Positions 9,079-16,901 of a DNA stretch of 64,000 bases are shown here, piece by piece. How positions within the stretch are numbered: position 1 is the stretch's first letter; every line of letters begins with the position of its first letter. The notes beneath the pieces are model-generated. The model did no database searches. It worked only from the letters and a program-made list of their open reading frames with translations, and was not told where the DNA came from. The position numbers were made by a program, and so were the translations under genes. The stretch comes from Bacillota bacterium. Its GTDB lineage: Bacteria > Bacillota > Clostridia > Clostridiales > Clostridiaceae. Where the stretch lies: the NCBI GenBank assembly GCA_023445445.1, contig JAEXLD010000039.1:30984-94983 (forward strand). Reading direction: 5' to 3'.

Positions 9079-9900
9079 ATGAAGTATGCGGATTTACATA
9101 TTCATTCTAACTATTCAGATGGTAGCATGTCACCGGAAGAAATAATTGATAATGCTATTAATTTAGGAGTTAAAAGTATTTCAATAACAGATCATGATTG
9201 TATTTCTTCTCAATATGTTACTAAAAAAAACTATGATGATATTAAAATAATACCAGGTATAGAATTAAGTGCAGAATTTGAAGAAATGGAATTACATATA
9301 TTAGGTTATTTCATAGATATAAATAATATAGAGTTAATAAATACTGTAAATAAACTAAATAAGGAAAGAATAGAAAGAATTAATGAAATACTTTTCAATT
9401 TGAAAAAAGAAGGTATTAATTTAAATATTGAGGATTTAGAAGTAGATTTAAATTCTACCGTAGGGAGAAGTCATGTTGCAAATGCAATGGTTAGAAGAGG
9501 ATATTATGATAGTTATAAAGTAGCTTTTACTAATCATTTAGTTAAAGGAAAAGATTCTTATGTAAAAGGATATAAGTTAAATTACAAAGAAGCTATTCAA
9601 GTAATAAATAATTCGGGAGGAATAGCTGTATTGGCTCATCCTGGACAAATATATAAATCATTAGAAGTAGAAAATATAATTAAAAATTTGAAGTTTTTTG
9701 GGCTAAGAGGTTTAGAGGTATATCACCCTAGTCATTCTAAAGAACAAACTAATAATTTTTATAACCTAGCTAAAAAACACAAGTTATTAATTACTGGTGG
9801 TAGTGATTTTCATGGTAAAGAAACTATAAAAGAAAACTCAATAGGATGCCATGGAATTAATGAAGATTTATTAAATAGATTAATTAACTTAAGTAAATAA
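9079..9900 (+). CDS. PHP domain phosphoesterase (TrpH/YciV family)
   Basis: This 273-residue protein is a PHP-family metallophosphoesterase. The N terminus has DLHIHSNYSDGS, giving the metal ligands His7 and His9 plus Asp14, then TDHD (about residues 37-40), PGIELSAE, AHPGQ near residue 187 and GSDFHG near 239-244, all expected metal-site motifs. Relatives include the E. coli YciV/TrpH protein (3',5'-nucleoside bisphosphate phosphatase and 5'-3' exoribonuclease); I infer a similar nucleotide or RNA substrate but cannot prove it. It is followed 14 bases later by an aminotransferase gene with its own ribosome binding site. Confidence 0.85.
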   Translation: MKYADLHIHSNYSDGSMSPEEIIDNAINLGVKSISITDHDCISSQYVTKKNYDDIKIIPGIELSAEFEEMELHILGYFIDINNIELINTVNKLNKERIERINEILFNLKKEGINLNIEDLEVDLNSTVGRSHVANAMVRRGYYDSYKVAFTNHLVKGKDSYVKGYKLNYKEAIQVINNSGGIAVLAHPGQIYKSLEVENIIKNLKFFGLRGLEVYHPSHSKEQTNNFYNLAKKHKLLITGGSDFHGKETIKENSIGCHGINEDLLNRLINLSK

Positions 9901-9914
9901 ATGGGGGAATATCA

Positions 9915-11108
9915 ATGGATTTATCTAATAAGGCAAAAGAAATTAGTCCATCTATAACATTAGAAATTACAGCTAAGGCAAAGGATTTAAAAGAGTCAGG
10001 AGTTAATGTAATAAGCTTCAGTGCGGGAGAACCTGATTTTAATACTCCTGAAAATATAATAAAGGCAGCAATAAGTGCAATGAAGGAAGGAAAAACAAAA
10101 TATACACCTACTAGTGGGGTATTAGAATTAAGAAAGGCTATTTGTAAAAAGTTTAAAGATGATAATGAATTATTATATAAACCAAGTCAAATAGTAGTAT
10201 CTACAGGAGCAAAACAAAGTTTAGCTAATACTTTTTTAGCTATTTTAAATAAGGGTGATGAAGTAATTATTCCAATTCCATATTGGGTTAGTTATCCAGA
10301 ACTTATAAAATTAGCAGATGGAGTGCCAGTTTTCGTTAATAACTTAAAGGAAAATGACTACAAATATAAAATTGAGGATTTAGAAAAAGTTGTTACAAAA
10401 AAAACTAAAGCAATACTTTTAAATAGTCCTAATAATCCTACGGGTAGTGTGTATTCAAAAGAAGAACTTATTGAAATAGCAGAATTTGCAAAAAAAAATG
10501 ATTTAATAATAGTTTCAGATGAAATATATGAAAAATTAATTTATGACGAAAATAAGCATATTAGTATAGCTTCTATATCAGAAGATGCATATAATAGAAC
10601 TATTGTAATTAACGGATTGTCTAAGGCTTATGCTATGACAGGTTGGAGAGTTGGATACTCTGCTTCTAGTGAGGAAATAGCTAAACTTATGAGTAGTATT
10701 CAAAGTCATGTAACATCTAATATTAACTCCATTTCTCAATATGCAGCTATAGAAGCTTTAATTGGATCTCAAGAAAGCCTTAATAAAATGGTGAAAGAGT
10801 TTGAATTAAGAAGAAACTATATGGTGGAAAGGCTTAATAAGATAGAAGGAATATCATATATTATTCCTAAGGGAGCCTTCTATATTATGGTTAATATTGG
10901 AGGATACTTTGGTAAATCTATATCAAATAATATCATTAATTCTTCTTTAAACTTTTCTAAAAGTTTATTAGATGAAGAAAGAGTAGCGGTTATACCAGGA
11001 ATAGCCTTTGGTTTAGATGACTACATAAGATTATCTTATGCTACTTCTAGAGAAGCTATTGAAGAAGGATTGAATAGATTAGAAGAATATTTACAAAAAT
11101 TAAAATAA
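9915..11108 (+). CDS. pyridoxal-phosphate aminotransferase class I/II (aspartate aminotransferase-like)
   Basis: This 397-residue cytosolic enzyme has fold type I aminotransferase features: SAGEPDF near the N terminus, the NSPNNPTG motif, SDEIYEKL, and the Schiff-base lysine at residue 237 within GLSKAYAMTGWRVGY. A C-terminal arginine that would bind the substrate carboxylate is in YIRLSYA. The sequence fits the group Ib aspartate aminotransferase family common in Firmicutes, which transfers the amino group between aspartate and 2-oxoglutarate. Some close relatives prefer other amino acids, so the substrate is an inference. A strong terminator follows. Confidence 0.9.
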   Translation: MDLSNKAKEISPSITLEITAKAKDLKESGVNVISFSAGEPDFNTPENIIKAAISAMKEGKTKYTPTSGVLELRKAICKKFKDDNELLYKPSQIVVSTGAKQSLANTFLAILNKGDEVIIPIPYWVSYPELIKLADGVPVFVNNLKENDYKYKIEDLEKVVTKKTKAILLNSPNNPTGSVYSKEELIEIAEFAKKNDLIIVSDEIYEKLIYDENKHISIASISEDAYNRTIVINGLSKAYAMTGWRVGYSASSEEIAKLMSSIQSHVTSNINSISQYAAIEALIGSQESLNKMVKEFELRRNYMVERLNKIEGISYIIPKGAFYIMVNIGGYFGKSISNNIINSSLNFSKSLLDEERVAVIPGIAFGLDDYIRLSYATSREAIEEGLNRLEEYLQKLK

Positions 11109-11113
11109 ATTGG

Positions 11114-11144
11114 ATATGCTGTTGTAAGACAGCATATTTTTTTT
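11114..11144 (+). terminator. intrinsic terminator after the aminotransferase
   Basis: ATATGCTGT and ACAGCATAT form a nine-base stem around a six-base loop, followed by eight T residues. Confidence 0.88.
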
Positions 11145-11228
11145 GTACATATAATAGTATATTTTTTGTTTAATAATAGTAAATTTTAGTATATAATTTA
11201 ATTGTGATAATCATAGGAGGAAAAAGGA

Positions 11229-11867
11229 ATGGATAAATTGGCATTATTTGATGTAGACTATACAATAACAAGAAAAGAAACATTGATGCAATTGTATAAA
11301 TATGTAATATTTAAAGATTTTAAAAATATTAGATTTTTACCTAGAGCTATTTACTCTGGAATTATGTATAAAATAGGAGCTTATGATGAAAAAAGGGTAA
11401 AGGAATGTTTTCTTAAGTTCATAGATAACATAGATGAAAAGGATTTGGCTATTCTAGTTAAAAATTTTTATAGTGATGTATTAGAGAAAATTTTATATAA
11501 AGATGCCATAGAAATGATAAAGAAATTAAAAGGACAAGGATACATGATATATTTAATATCTGCATCTCCAGAATTTTATTTAAATGAATTTTATGCCATA
11601 AAAGAAGTAGATATGGTAATTGGAACAAGATTTTCTATGGAGGCTGGAAAATTTATTAGAAAGATGCATGGAGAGAATTGTAAAGGAGAAGAAAAGGTAA
11701 AAAGATTAAAAGAAGTTTTAAAAGAGAAGAATATTGATATTGACTATAAAAATTCATATATGTTTTCAGATTCATTATCTGATAAACCTCTTTTAGATTT
11801 GGTTGGAAATGCATATTTAATTAATTATAAAAAGAAAAGTAATTTTGAAATATTAAAGTGGAAGTAA
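11229..11867 (+). CDS. HAD-superfamily phosphatase, subfamily IB
   Basis: A 212-residue haloacid-dehalogenase-type hydrolase. Motif I is FDVDYTIT with nucleophile Asp8 and acid/base Asp10. Motif II is in LISASPEF (Ser), and motif III/IV is in FSDSLSDKPLL with the magnesium-binding aspartates. The spacing and the helical cap after motif I fit the IB group, which includes phosphoserine phosphatase-like enzymes and many phosphatases of unknown substrate. The gene has an AGGAGG ribosome binding site and is followed 15 bases later by a class IV aminotransferase, so they are probably co-transcribed. The substrate is not identifiable. Confidence 0.85.
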   Translation: MDKLALFDVDYTITRKETLMQLYKYVIFKDFKNIRFLPRAIYSGIMYKIGAYDEKRVKECFLKFIDNIDEKDLAILVKNFYSDVLEKILYKDAIEMIKKLKGQGYMIYLISASPEFYLNEFYAIKEVDMVIGTRFSMEAGKFIRKMHGENCKGEEKVKRLKEVLKEKNIDIDYKNSYMFSDSLSDKPLLDLVGNAYLINYKKKSNFEILKWK

Positions 11868-11882
11868 TAGGGAGGTAAACAT

Positions 11883-12698
11883 ATGGAAGCAATTTTAAAT
11901 TACTATGTAGAAGATGGTCATTTAGAATCTGTTAATAACTATACAAAGGATTCAGTAGAAGGTGGAAGAATAATTTATGAGGTATTAAGGGTAATTAATA
12001 GAGTGCCCTTGTTTTATGAAGATCATTTAAAGAGATTGGAATCATCTTTTAGGTTAATGGAAAAGCCATTTTCTTATAATTACGATAAAATTAGGGAGTA
12101 TTTAACTAAACTAATTGAAGCAAATAAAATAGAAAAAGGAAATATAAAGCTTACATTTGATGTAAAAACAGATACTATGAAGGTGTTTAGTATTAAGCAT
12201 AGCTATCCAAGTGAAGAATTATATAAAACTGGAGTAAAGACTATATTATTTCATGGAGAAAGAACTAATCCTAATGCGAAAGTGGTAGATAGTAGCTTTA
12301 GGTCAAAAGTTACAGAAGCAATCAATGAAGCTGATGCTTTTGAAGCAATACTTGTAAATAATTCTGGCTACATAACAGAAGGAAGTAAATCAAATATTTT
12401 TATGATTAAAGAAGAAACACTTTATACATCACCATTAGAAGATGTACTTCCTGGAGTAACTAGGGGACGAATTATAGCTCTTGCAAAATCACTAGAAATA
12501 AAGGTTGAAGAAAAAAATATTAATTATAAGGATATTGAAAATTTTGATGCTATGTTTATATCTGGAACATCACCTAAAATACTTCCAATAGCAACTATGG
12601 ATAACATTAAATTCAGAGTTGATAATAAAATAATGCAATTACTTATAAAAGAATTTAATGAAGAAATAAAAAAATATATAGATAAATTTAAAAAATAA
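11883..12698 (+). CDS. aminotransferase class IV (branched-chain aminotransferase/aminodeoxychorismate lyase family)
   Basis: A 271-residue fold type IV PLP enzyme. The family signature is visible as SGYITEGSKSNIF, with a glutamate that contacts the PLP ring nitrogen, and a probable Schiff-base lysine at about residue 142 in FRSKVTEA. The C-terminal part contains PLEDVLPGVTRG and ISGTSPKILPI, which are standard active-site segments. Members act as branched-chain or D-amino-acid aminotransferases or as 4-amino-4-deoxychorismate lyase (PabC); this sequence does not settle which one. It forms a two-gene unit with the preceding HAD phosphatase. Confidence 0.85.
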   Translation: MEAILNYYVEDGHLESVNNYTKDSVEGGRIIYEVLRVINRVPLFYEDHLKRLESSFRLMEKPFSYNYDKIREYLTKLIEANKIEKGNIKLTFDVKTDTMKVFSIKHSYPSEELYKTGVKTILFHGERTNPNAKVVDSSFRSKVTEAINEADAFEAILVNNSGYITEGSKSNIFMIKEETLYTSPLEDVLPGVTRGRIIALAKSLEIKVEEKNINYKDIENFDAMFISGTSPKILPIATMDNIKFRVDNKIMQLLIKEFNEEIKKYIDKFKK

Positions 12699-12709
12699 TA
12701 TTTACCATA

Positions 12710-12740
12710 AATTTTATATTATTCAAAATAATATAAAATT
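12710..12740. other. A/T-only perfect hairpin between the aminotransferase and fapA
   Basis: Two 14-base arms (12710-12723 and 12727-12740) are exact reverse complements around a CAA loop. All base pairs are A-T and no T-tract follows on the plus strand. It lies in the 95-base gap that should also hold the promoter of the chemotaxis operon. It could be a weak terminator or an operator-like site. Confidence 0.45.
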
Positions 12741-12793
12741 ATGATATTATTTATTATAGTAATAAATAAATAAATAAGGGGGAACTATTATAA

Positions 12794-14551
12794 ATGCATG
12801 AAGGTGAAAAGCAAACAAATGAAAATGGAAGTGTTCGTGTAAAAGGAAATAAGATAATAGTGAAAAATCCCATTGGTAATGGAGTTTTTCCTATAATTGT
12901 TCCACCACTAAAAGAAAAAATCTATATAAATGGAGAAGTTGTAACTAGGCCATCTAAAGTAAAAGAAGAAGATATAATTGAATTTAAAGAAGTTAAAACT
13001 AAGTACGAAAGAATTATAGAAATAAATTATAGTAAGGATAAAATGGAAGCCTATATATCAATAGAGCATAAAAAAGCAAAAAAAATCAGATTAAAAGATA
13101 TGGAAGAAGGTTATAGCTTATCCTTAGAAGTAATTGAGGAGGAGGAGGATCCTCCTAAAATTACAAAAGATGATTTAATTTTTGAACTGAAAAAAGTTAA
13201 AATTTCTTATGGTATAGATGAAGATGCAATAAAGCAAATAATAAGCACGCAAGAGGCAATAAATGTGATAATAGCAAGGGGTAAGCCGCCTATACCACCT
13301 ATAGAAGATAGAATTAAAATATTTTTTAATAGTAATAATAAAGAATATGAAGATAATGAAAAAATAGACTATAGATCATTTAATACTATAACAAGTGTTA
13401 AAGCTAATGAATTATTGGCCGAAATTATAAAAGGAGAAAATGGAATAGAAGGAATAAATATATTTAATGAAGTTATTCCAGGAAAACCAAAGAAAAAGAG
13501 TAGCTTTTCAGTAGGAAATGGAACAAGACTAAATGATAATTTAATTGTAGCAACTATTGATGGAAAACCTAATTTTGGTAAAAATAAAGTTTGGGTAGAA
13601 CCACAATATATTTTAAATAAAGATGTTACTATTTCTACTGGAAATATTAATTTTCCGGCTAACGTAGAAATTAACGGCAAAGTTACTGAAGGTATGAAAG
13701 TGATTTCTGGAGGAAGTCTTTTAATAAGAGGTGGGGTTTTTAGCGCTGATATAGAAGCAAAAAGCTCTAGTGATATATTGGGTAATATTGTTAATTCTAA
13801 CATAAAAATTGGAGGAGCTAATTTAATAAAATCTGATAGAATCAATACTTTAAAAGAATTAAAAGAAATATTAATTTCATTAGTATCAAATTTAGAATAT
13901 CTAAAGAAAAATAATTTACTAAAGGATAATATGTCTATTGGTTTATTAACTAAATCAATAATAGAAAAGAAGTTTAAAGGTTTATCTAAAATACTGATTA
14001 AGACTATATCTAATGCAGCAAAAGATGGGGATAAGGATTCAGAGGTAGCTAAATTAGTTAAGTTAAAGCTTTTAGGAGCTGCACCAAGTAATATAAAAGA
14101 TATTTCTGAATTAGAAAAGATACTTTATACTATTGAAGAAAAACTTATGGAGTTAGAAAAGGATGTAATTATCGAAGCTAACTTAAATATGGATTATGCT
14201 CAAGAATCTAAGATAAATGTAGTAGGAAATATTAATATAACAGGAAGAGGGCTATTCACAAGTGAATTATATGCTACCAAAGGTATTATATTTACAACTG
14301 ATAAAGCTATATGTAGAGGTGGAACTTTAAAAGCTGAGGAGTTAATAAAGGCATCTATAGTTGGTAGTGACTCTGGAGTTTTTACTATTTTAGAGGTAGG
14401 CAAACATGGGAATATTTATGTAGATGTTGCTTATCGTAATACTACTTTTATAATTGGAAATAAAAAGTATATTTTGGACAAGTCATCAAAAAATATTCAT
14501 GTATATGTTGAAAAAGATGGTAACTTAGCAGTTGATAAGCTACTTCTATAG
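12794..14551 (+). CDS. fapA: FapA family protein (DUF342)
   Basis: This 585-residue protein belongs to the FapA/DUF342 family. An N-terminal region of about 200 residues precedes the DUF342 core, which contains VEINGKVTEGMKV, SGGSLLIRGG and many short beta-strand repeats (about residues 280-360). A helical segment follows, then a second strand-rich part with GNINITGRG and CRGGTLKAEE. Repetitive beta structure like this is expected to form a beta-helix. In Vibrio, FapA affects flagellar assembly and polar landmark signalling; the role in clostridia is inferred from its position as first gene of the chemotaxis/switch operon. The cheW start follows the stop by 13 bases. Confidence 0.82.
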   Translation: MHEGEKQTNENGSVRVKGNKIIVKNPIGNGVFPIIVPPLKEKIYINGEVVTRPSKVKEEDIIEFKEVKTKYERIIEINYSKDKMEAYISIEHKKAKKIRLKDMEEGYSLSLEVIEEEEDPPKITKDDLIFELKKVKISYGIDEDAIKQIISTQEAINVIIARGKPPIPPIEDRIKIFFNSNNKEYEDNEKIDYRSFNTITSVKANELLAEIIKGENGIEGINIFNEVIPGKPKKKSSFSVGNGTRLNDNLIVATIDGKPNFGKNKVWVEPQYILNKDVTISTGNINFPANVEINGKVTEGMKVISGGSLLIRGGVFSADIEAKSSSDILGNIVNSNIKIGGANLIKSDRINTLKELKEILISLVSNLEYLKKNNLLKDNMSIGLLTKSIIEKKFKGLSKILIKTISNAAKDGDKDSEVAKLVKLKLLGAAPSNIKDISELEKILYTIEEKLMELEKDVIIEANLNMDYAQESKINVVGNINITGRGLFTSELYATKGIIFTTDKAICRGGTLKAEELIKASIVGSDSGVFTILEVGKHGNIYVDVAYRNTTFIIGNKKYILDKSSKNIHVYVEKDGNLAVDKLLL

Positions 14552-14564
14552 GAGGATATGAGAA

Positions 14565-15011
14565 ATGAGAGAAATAAAAATATTAGTTTTTAAGTTAGCT
14601 GATGAATTCTATGCAACTGATATTATGGAGGTAGAGAGAATTTTAGGATATGAAGAACCTACTACTCTTCCAGACTCTCCAAGCTTTTTGAATGGGGTGA
14701 TAAACTATGAAAATAGTGTTTTACCTATTATTAATCTTGTAGATAAATTTAAACTAAAGTCAGAAAATACAATAGATAAAAAAATAATCGTTGTAAAAAG
14801 AGAAAATGGTAAATTTGGAATTTTAGTGGATAGTGTCAGTGAAGTAGTAAGTATTTCAGATGAAGAAATTAAAAAACCAGATAGTCTTACAACTTTAATT
14901 TCAAAAAGGTATATAAAAGGATTTATAAAAAAGAAGGAAAACATAATAATAATGCTTGACTTAGAAAGTATTTTGACAGTTGAAGAAGAAGAAATTATTT
15001 TTCAGGGGTGA
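14565..15011 (+). CDS. cheW: chemotaxis coupling protein CheW
   Basis: A 148-residue CheW-type protein that links chemoreceptors to CheA at the membrane. Both SH3-like halves can be seen: the N-terminal strand LVFKLADEFYATDI, then LPDSPSFLNGVINYENSVLPIINL (the conserved P-x-G-x-x-N/R-G segment), and the second half with GILVDSVSEVV and KGFIKKKENIIIMLDL. The usual Arg of the G-x-x-x-x-R-G-x motif is replaced by Tyr-Glu in NYENSVLP, whereas the second CheW in this operon keeps NLRGSIK. An AGGAGG site overlaps the end of fapA. This copy is more divergent than the second CheW. Confidence 0.88.
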   Translation: MREIKILVFKLADEFYATDIMEVERILGYEEPTTLPDSPSFLNGVINYENSVLPIINLVDKFKLKSENTIDKKIIVVKRENGKFGILVDSVSEVVSISDEEIKKPDSLTTLISKRYIKGFIKKKENIIIMLDLESILTVEEEEIIFQG

Positions 15012-15020
15012 AATTCTTGA

Positions 15021-15509
15021 ATGACGAAAAAAGAAGTTAGAGTTGGAATAGCAGATAGTGCAATAGTAGCCTCTCCAGATAAACTAATTACAATGGGCTT
15101 AGGATCCTGCATTGGCATAGCTTTATATGATAGAGAGAAAAAAGTAGCAGGATTAGTACATATTATGCTACCAGATAGTAAACAATTTAAAGATATAGTA
15201 AACCCATTAAAATATGCAGATCTAGGGGTTGAAATTTTATTTAAAGAAATGTTAGCTTTTGGTTGTAGCAAAGGGAATATTGTAGCTAAAATAGCAGGTG
15301 GAGCATCTATGTTTAAATTTTCAGATAAAAAAATAATTAGTGATATAGGTAAAAGAAATGGAGAAGCAACTATCAATGCTATAAAAAAGTTAGAAATTCC
15401 TATTATGGGAGAAGATATTGGAGGTAATAAAGGTAGAACTATGATAATTGAAAGCGAAGATGGATTAGTTACGGTTAGAAGTATTGGTAGTAGTATAAAA
15501 ACTCTCTAA
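15021..15509 (+). CDS. cheD: chemoreceptor glutamine deamidase CheD
   Basis: CheD deamidates specific glutamines in methyl-accepting chemotaxis proteins and, in Bacillus-type systems, is held by CheC to tune adaptation. The 162-residue protein has the catalytic Cys30 within GLGSCIG and the catalytic His47 in GLVHIMLPDS, with the conserved threonine/serine region GGASMF later on. The ATG has an AGGGGTGAA ribosome binding site; a TTG three bases upstream is a less likely start. It lies between cheW and cheB, with cheC three genes downstream, so the full CheC-CheD adaptation pair is present. Confidence 0.93.
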   Translation: MTKKEVRVGIADSAIVASPDKLITMGLGSCIGIALYDREKKVAGLVHIMLPDSKQFKDIVNPLKYADLGVEILFKEMLAFGCSKGNIVAKIAGGASMFKFSDKKIISDIGKRNGEATINAIKKLEIPIMGEDIGGNKGRTMIIESEDGLVTVRSIGSSIKTL

Positions 15510-15524
15510 AGGAGGTTTGCAGTA

Positions 15525-16115
15525 TTGAGCAGGGATTCAGTAATAGAAAACAAAGACATAATATTAATAGGAGCCTCTACTGGTGGGCCAAAAGCTATAG
15601 AAAGTATAATAACTAATTTCACTAGAGAATTAAATGCTACGGTATTAATAGTACAGCATATGCCTAGTGGTTTTACTAAGTCCTTTGCAGAAAGATTAAA
15701 TAAAAAATGTTCTTTAGATGTTTTAGAAGCAAGGGATGGCATAAGGATAGAAAAAAATAAAATCTATATAGCTCCAGGGGGATATCATATGATAGTTAAC
15801 GATTCTGGAATTATAAGATTAAATTTAGAAGATCCAGTATGGGGAGTTAGACCAGCAGTTGACAAGCTGTTTGTATCTGCTTCATCAGTATATGGAAATA
15901 GAATTATTTCTGTTGTGCTTACAGGAATGGGAAAAGACGGCGCAGAAGGAACAGTTGTGGTAAAGATGAATAAGGGAATAACTATTGCTCAAGATGAAAA
16001 AAGTTCAGTGATTTATGGAATGCCAAAATGTGCATATGAAACAGGGTGTGTGGATTATGTAATTCCTTTAGAGAAGATTGCTTTCAAAATAAAAGATTTA
16101 ATTAAGAAAAATTAG
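15525..16115 (+). CDS. cheB: CheB-type protein-glutamate methylesterase, catalytic domain only
   Basis: The protein contains the CheB methylesterase domain and nothing else. The catalytic Ser18 is in GASTGGPKA, His45 in QHMPSGFT and Asp138 in TGMGKDGAEG. At 196 residues it is about 150 shorter than standard CheB, because the N-terminal phospho-acceptor receiver domain is absent. The start is TTG with an AAAGGAGG ribosome binding site seven bases upstream. There is no receiver remnant: the preceding bases encode cheD up to 15 bases before the start. CheB removes methyl groups from receptors; in standard systems CheA phosphorylation relieves receiver inhibition, so this form is probably constitutively active or controlled another way. 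Confidence 0.92.
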   Translation: MSRDSVIENKDIILIGASTGGPKAIESIITNFTRELNATVLIVQHMPSGFTKSFAERLNKKCSLDVLEARDGIRIEKNKIYIAPGGYHMIVNDSGIIRLNLEDPVWGVRPAVDKLFVSASSVYGNRIISVVLTGMGKDGAEGTVVVKMNKGITIAQDEKSSVIYGMPKCAYETGCVDYVIPLEKIAFKIKDLIKKN

Positions 16116-16123
16116 GAGTATAT

Positions 16124-16888
16124 ATGGAGTTTATAGATTTTCATAATTGGATTTATAAAGAGTTTAAAATTGACTTAAATGCTTATAAGCCTGAACAGTT
16201 AAATAGAAGAATAGGAAGCCTAATGTCAAGGAATGGCATAGAAACCTTAAGTGAATATAAGAAAGTTCTTTTAACAAATAAAGAACAAAGGGAAAAATTT
16301 TTGGATTTTATAACCATAAATGTTACTGAGTTTTTTAGAAATCCAGAATTGTTTTTTGAATTACAAGGAATTATAAGAGATTATAGCAAGGATATTTCAA
16401 AATTAAAAGTTTGGAGTGCAGCATGTTCTATGGGGTGCGAGCCATATAGTATAGCAATGATAATTGATGATATAAATTCAAATCTTAAGGTAGATATATT
16501 GGCAACAGATATTGATGAAAATATTTTAAAAAAAGCTGAGCTTGGACAATATCAATCAGTAGAAATGAAAAATGTAAATGAAGTTTTTAAAAAGAAGTAT
16601 TTTAATTTTGTAAATGAAAAGTATATCGTAAGTGAAAAAATTAAATCTATGGTTAAATTTAAAAAGCATGATTTAATATTAGATAAATATGATAACAATT
16701 TCGATTTAATAGTATGTAGAAATGTAATAATTTATTTTAAAAATGATATTAAGATGGAAATATTTAAAAAGTTTTCAGATTCATTGAAAAAAGGTGGAAT
16801 GTTATTTGTAGGGGCCACAGAAAGTATCTATAATTATAAGGATTTTAATTTAGAAAAGGTATCAACTTTTATTTATAAGAAAGTATAA
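16124..16888 (+). CDS. cheR: chemotaxis protein methyltransferase CheR
   Basis: CheR transfers methyl groups from S-adenosylmethionine to receptor glutamates. The 254-residue protein has an N-terminal helical domain with RRIGSLM, the loop VTEFFRNPELFF (about residues 66-77), the SAM-binding glycine-poor motif WSAACSMGCEPYSIAM (about 102-117) and the conserved CRNVIIYF near 203-210. The order and length match ordinary CheR proteins. The ATG is nine bases after the cheB stop with a TAGGAG ribosome binding site. With CheB it forms the methylation branch of adaptation. Confidence 0.94.
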   Translation: MEFIDFHNWIYKEFKIDLNAYKPEQLNRRIGSLMSRNGIETLSEYKKVLLTNKEQREKFLDFITINVTEFFRNPELFFELQGIIRDYSKDISKLKVWSAACSMGCEPYSIAMIIDDINSNLKVDILATDIDENILKKAELGQYQSVEMKNVNEVFKKKYFNFVNEKYIVSEKIKSMVKFKKHDLILDKYDNNFDLIVCRNVIIYFKNDIKMEIFKKFSDSLKKGGMLFVGATESIYNYKDFNLEKVSTFIYKKV

Positions 16889-16901
16889 AGGGGTGAATAA
16901 T

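Noticed and set aside
13369..13845. Long minus-strand frame inside fapA
   Set aside because: It lacks a ribosome binding site and its composition is the complement of the plus-strand codons.
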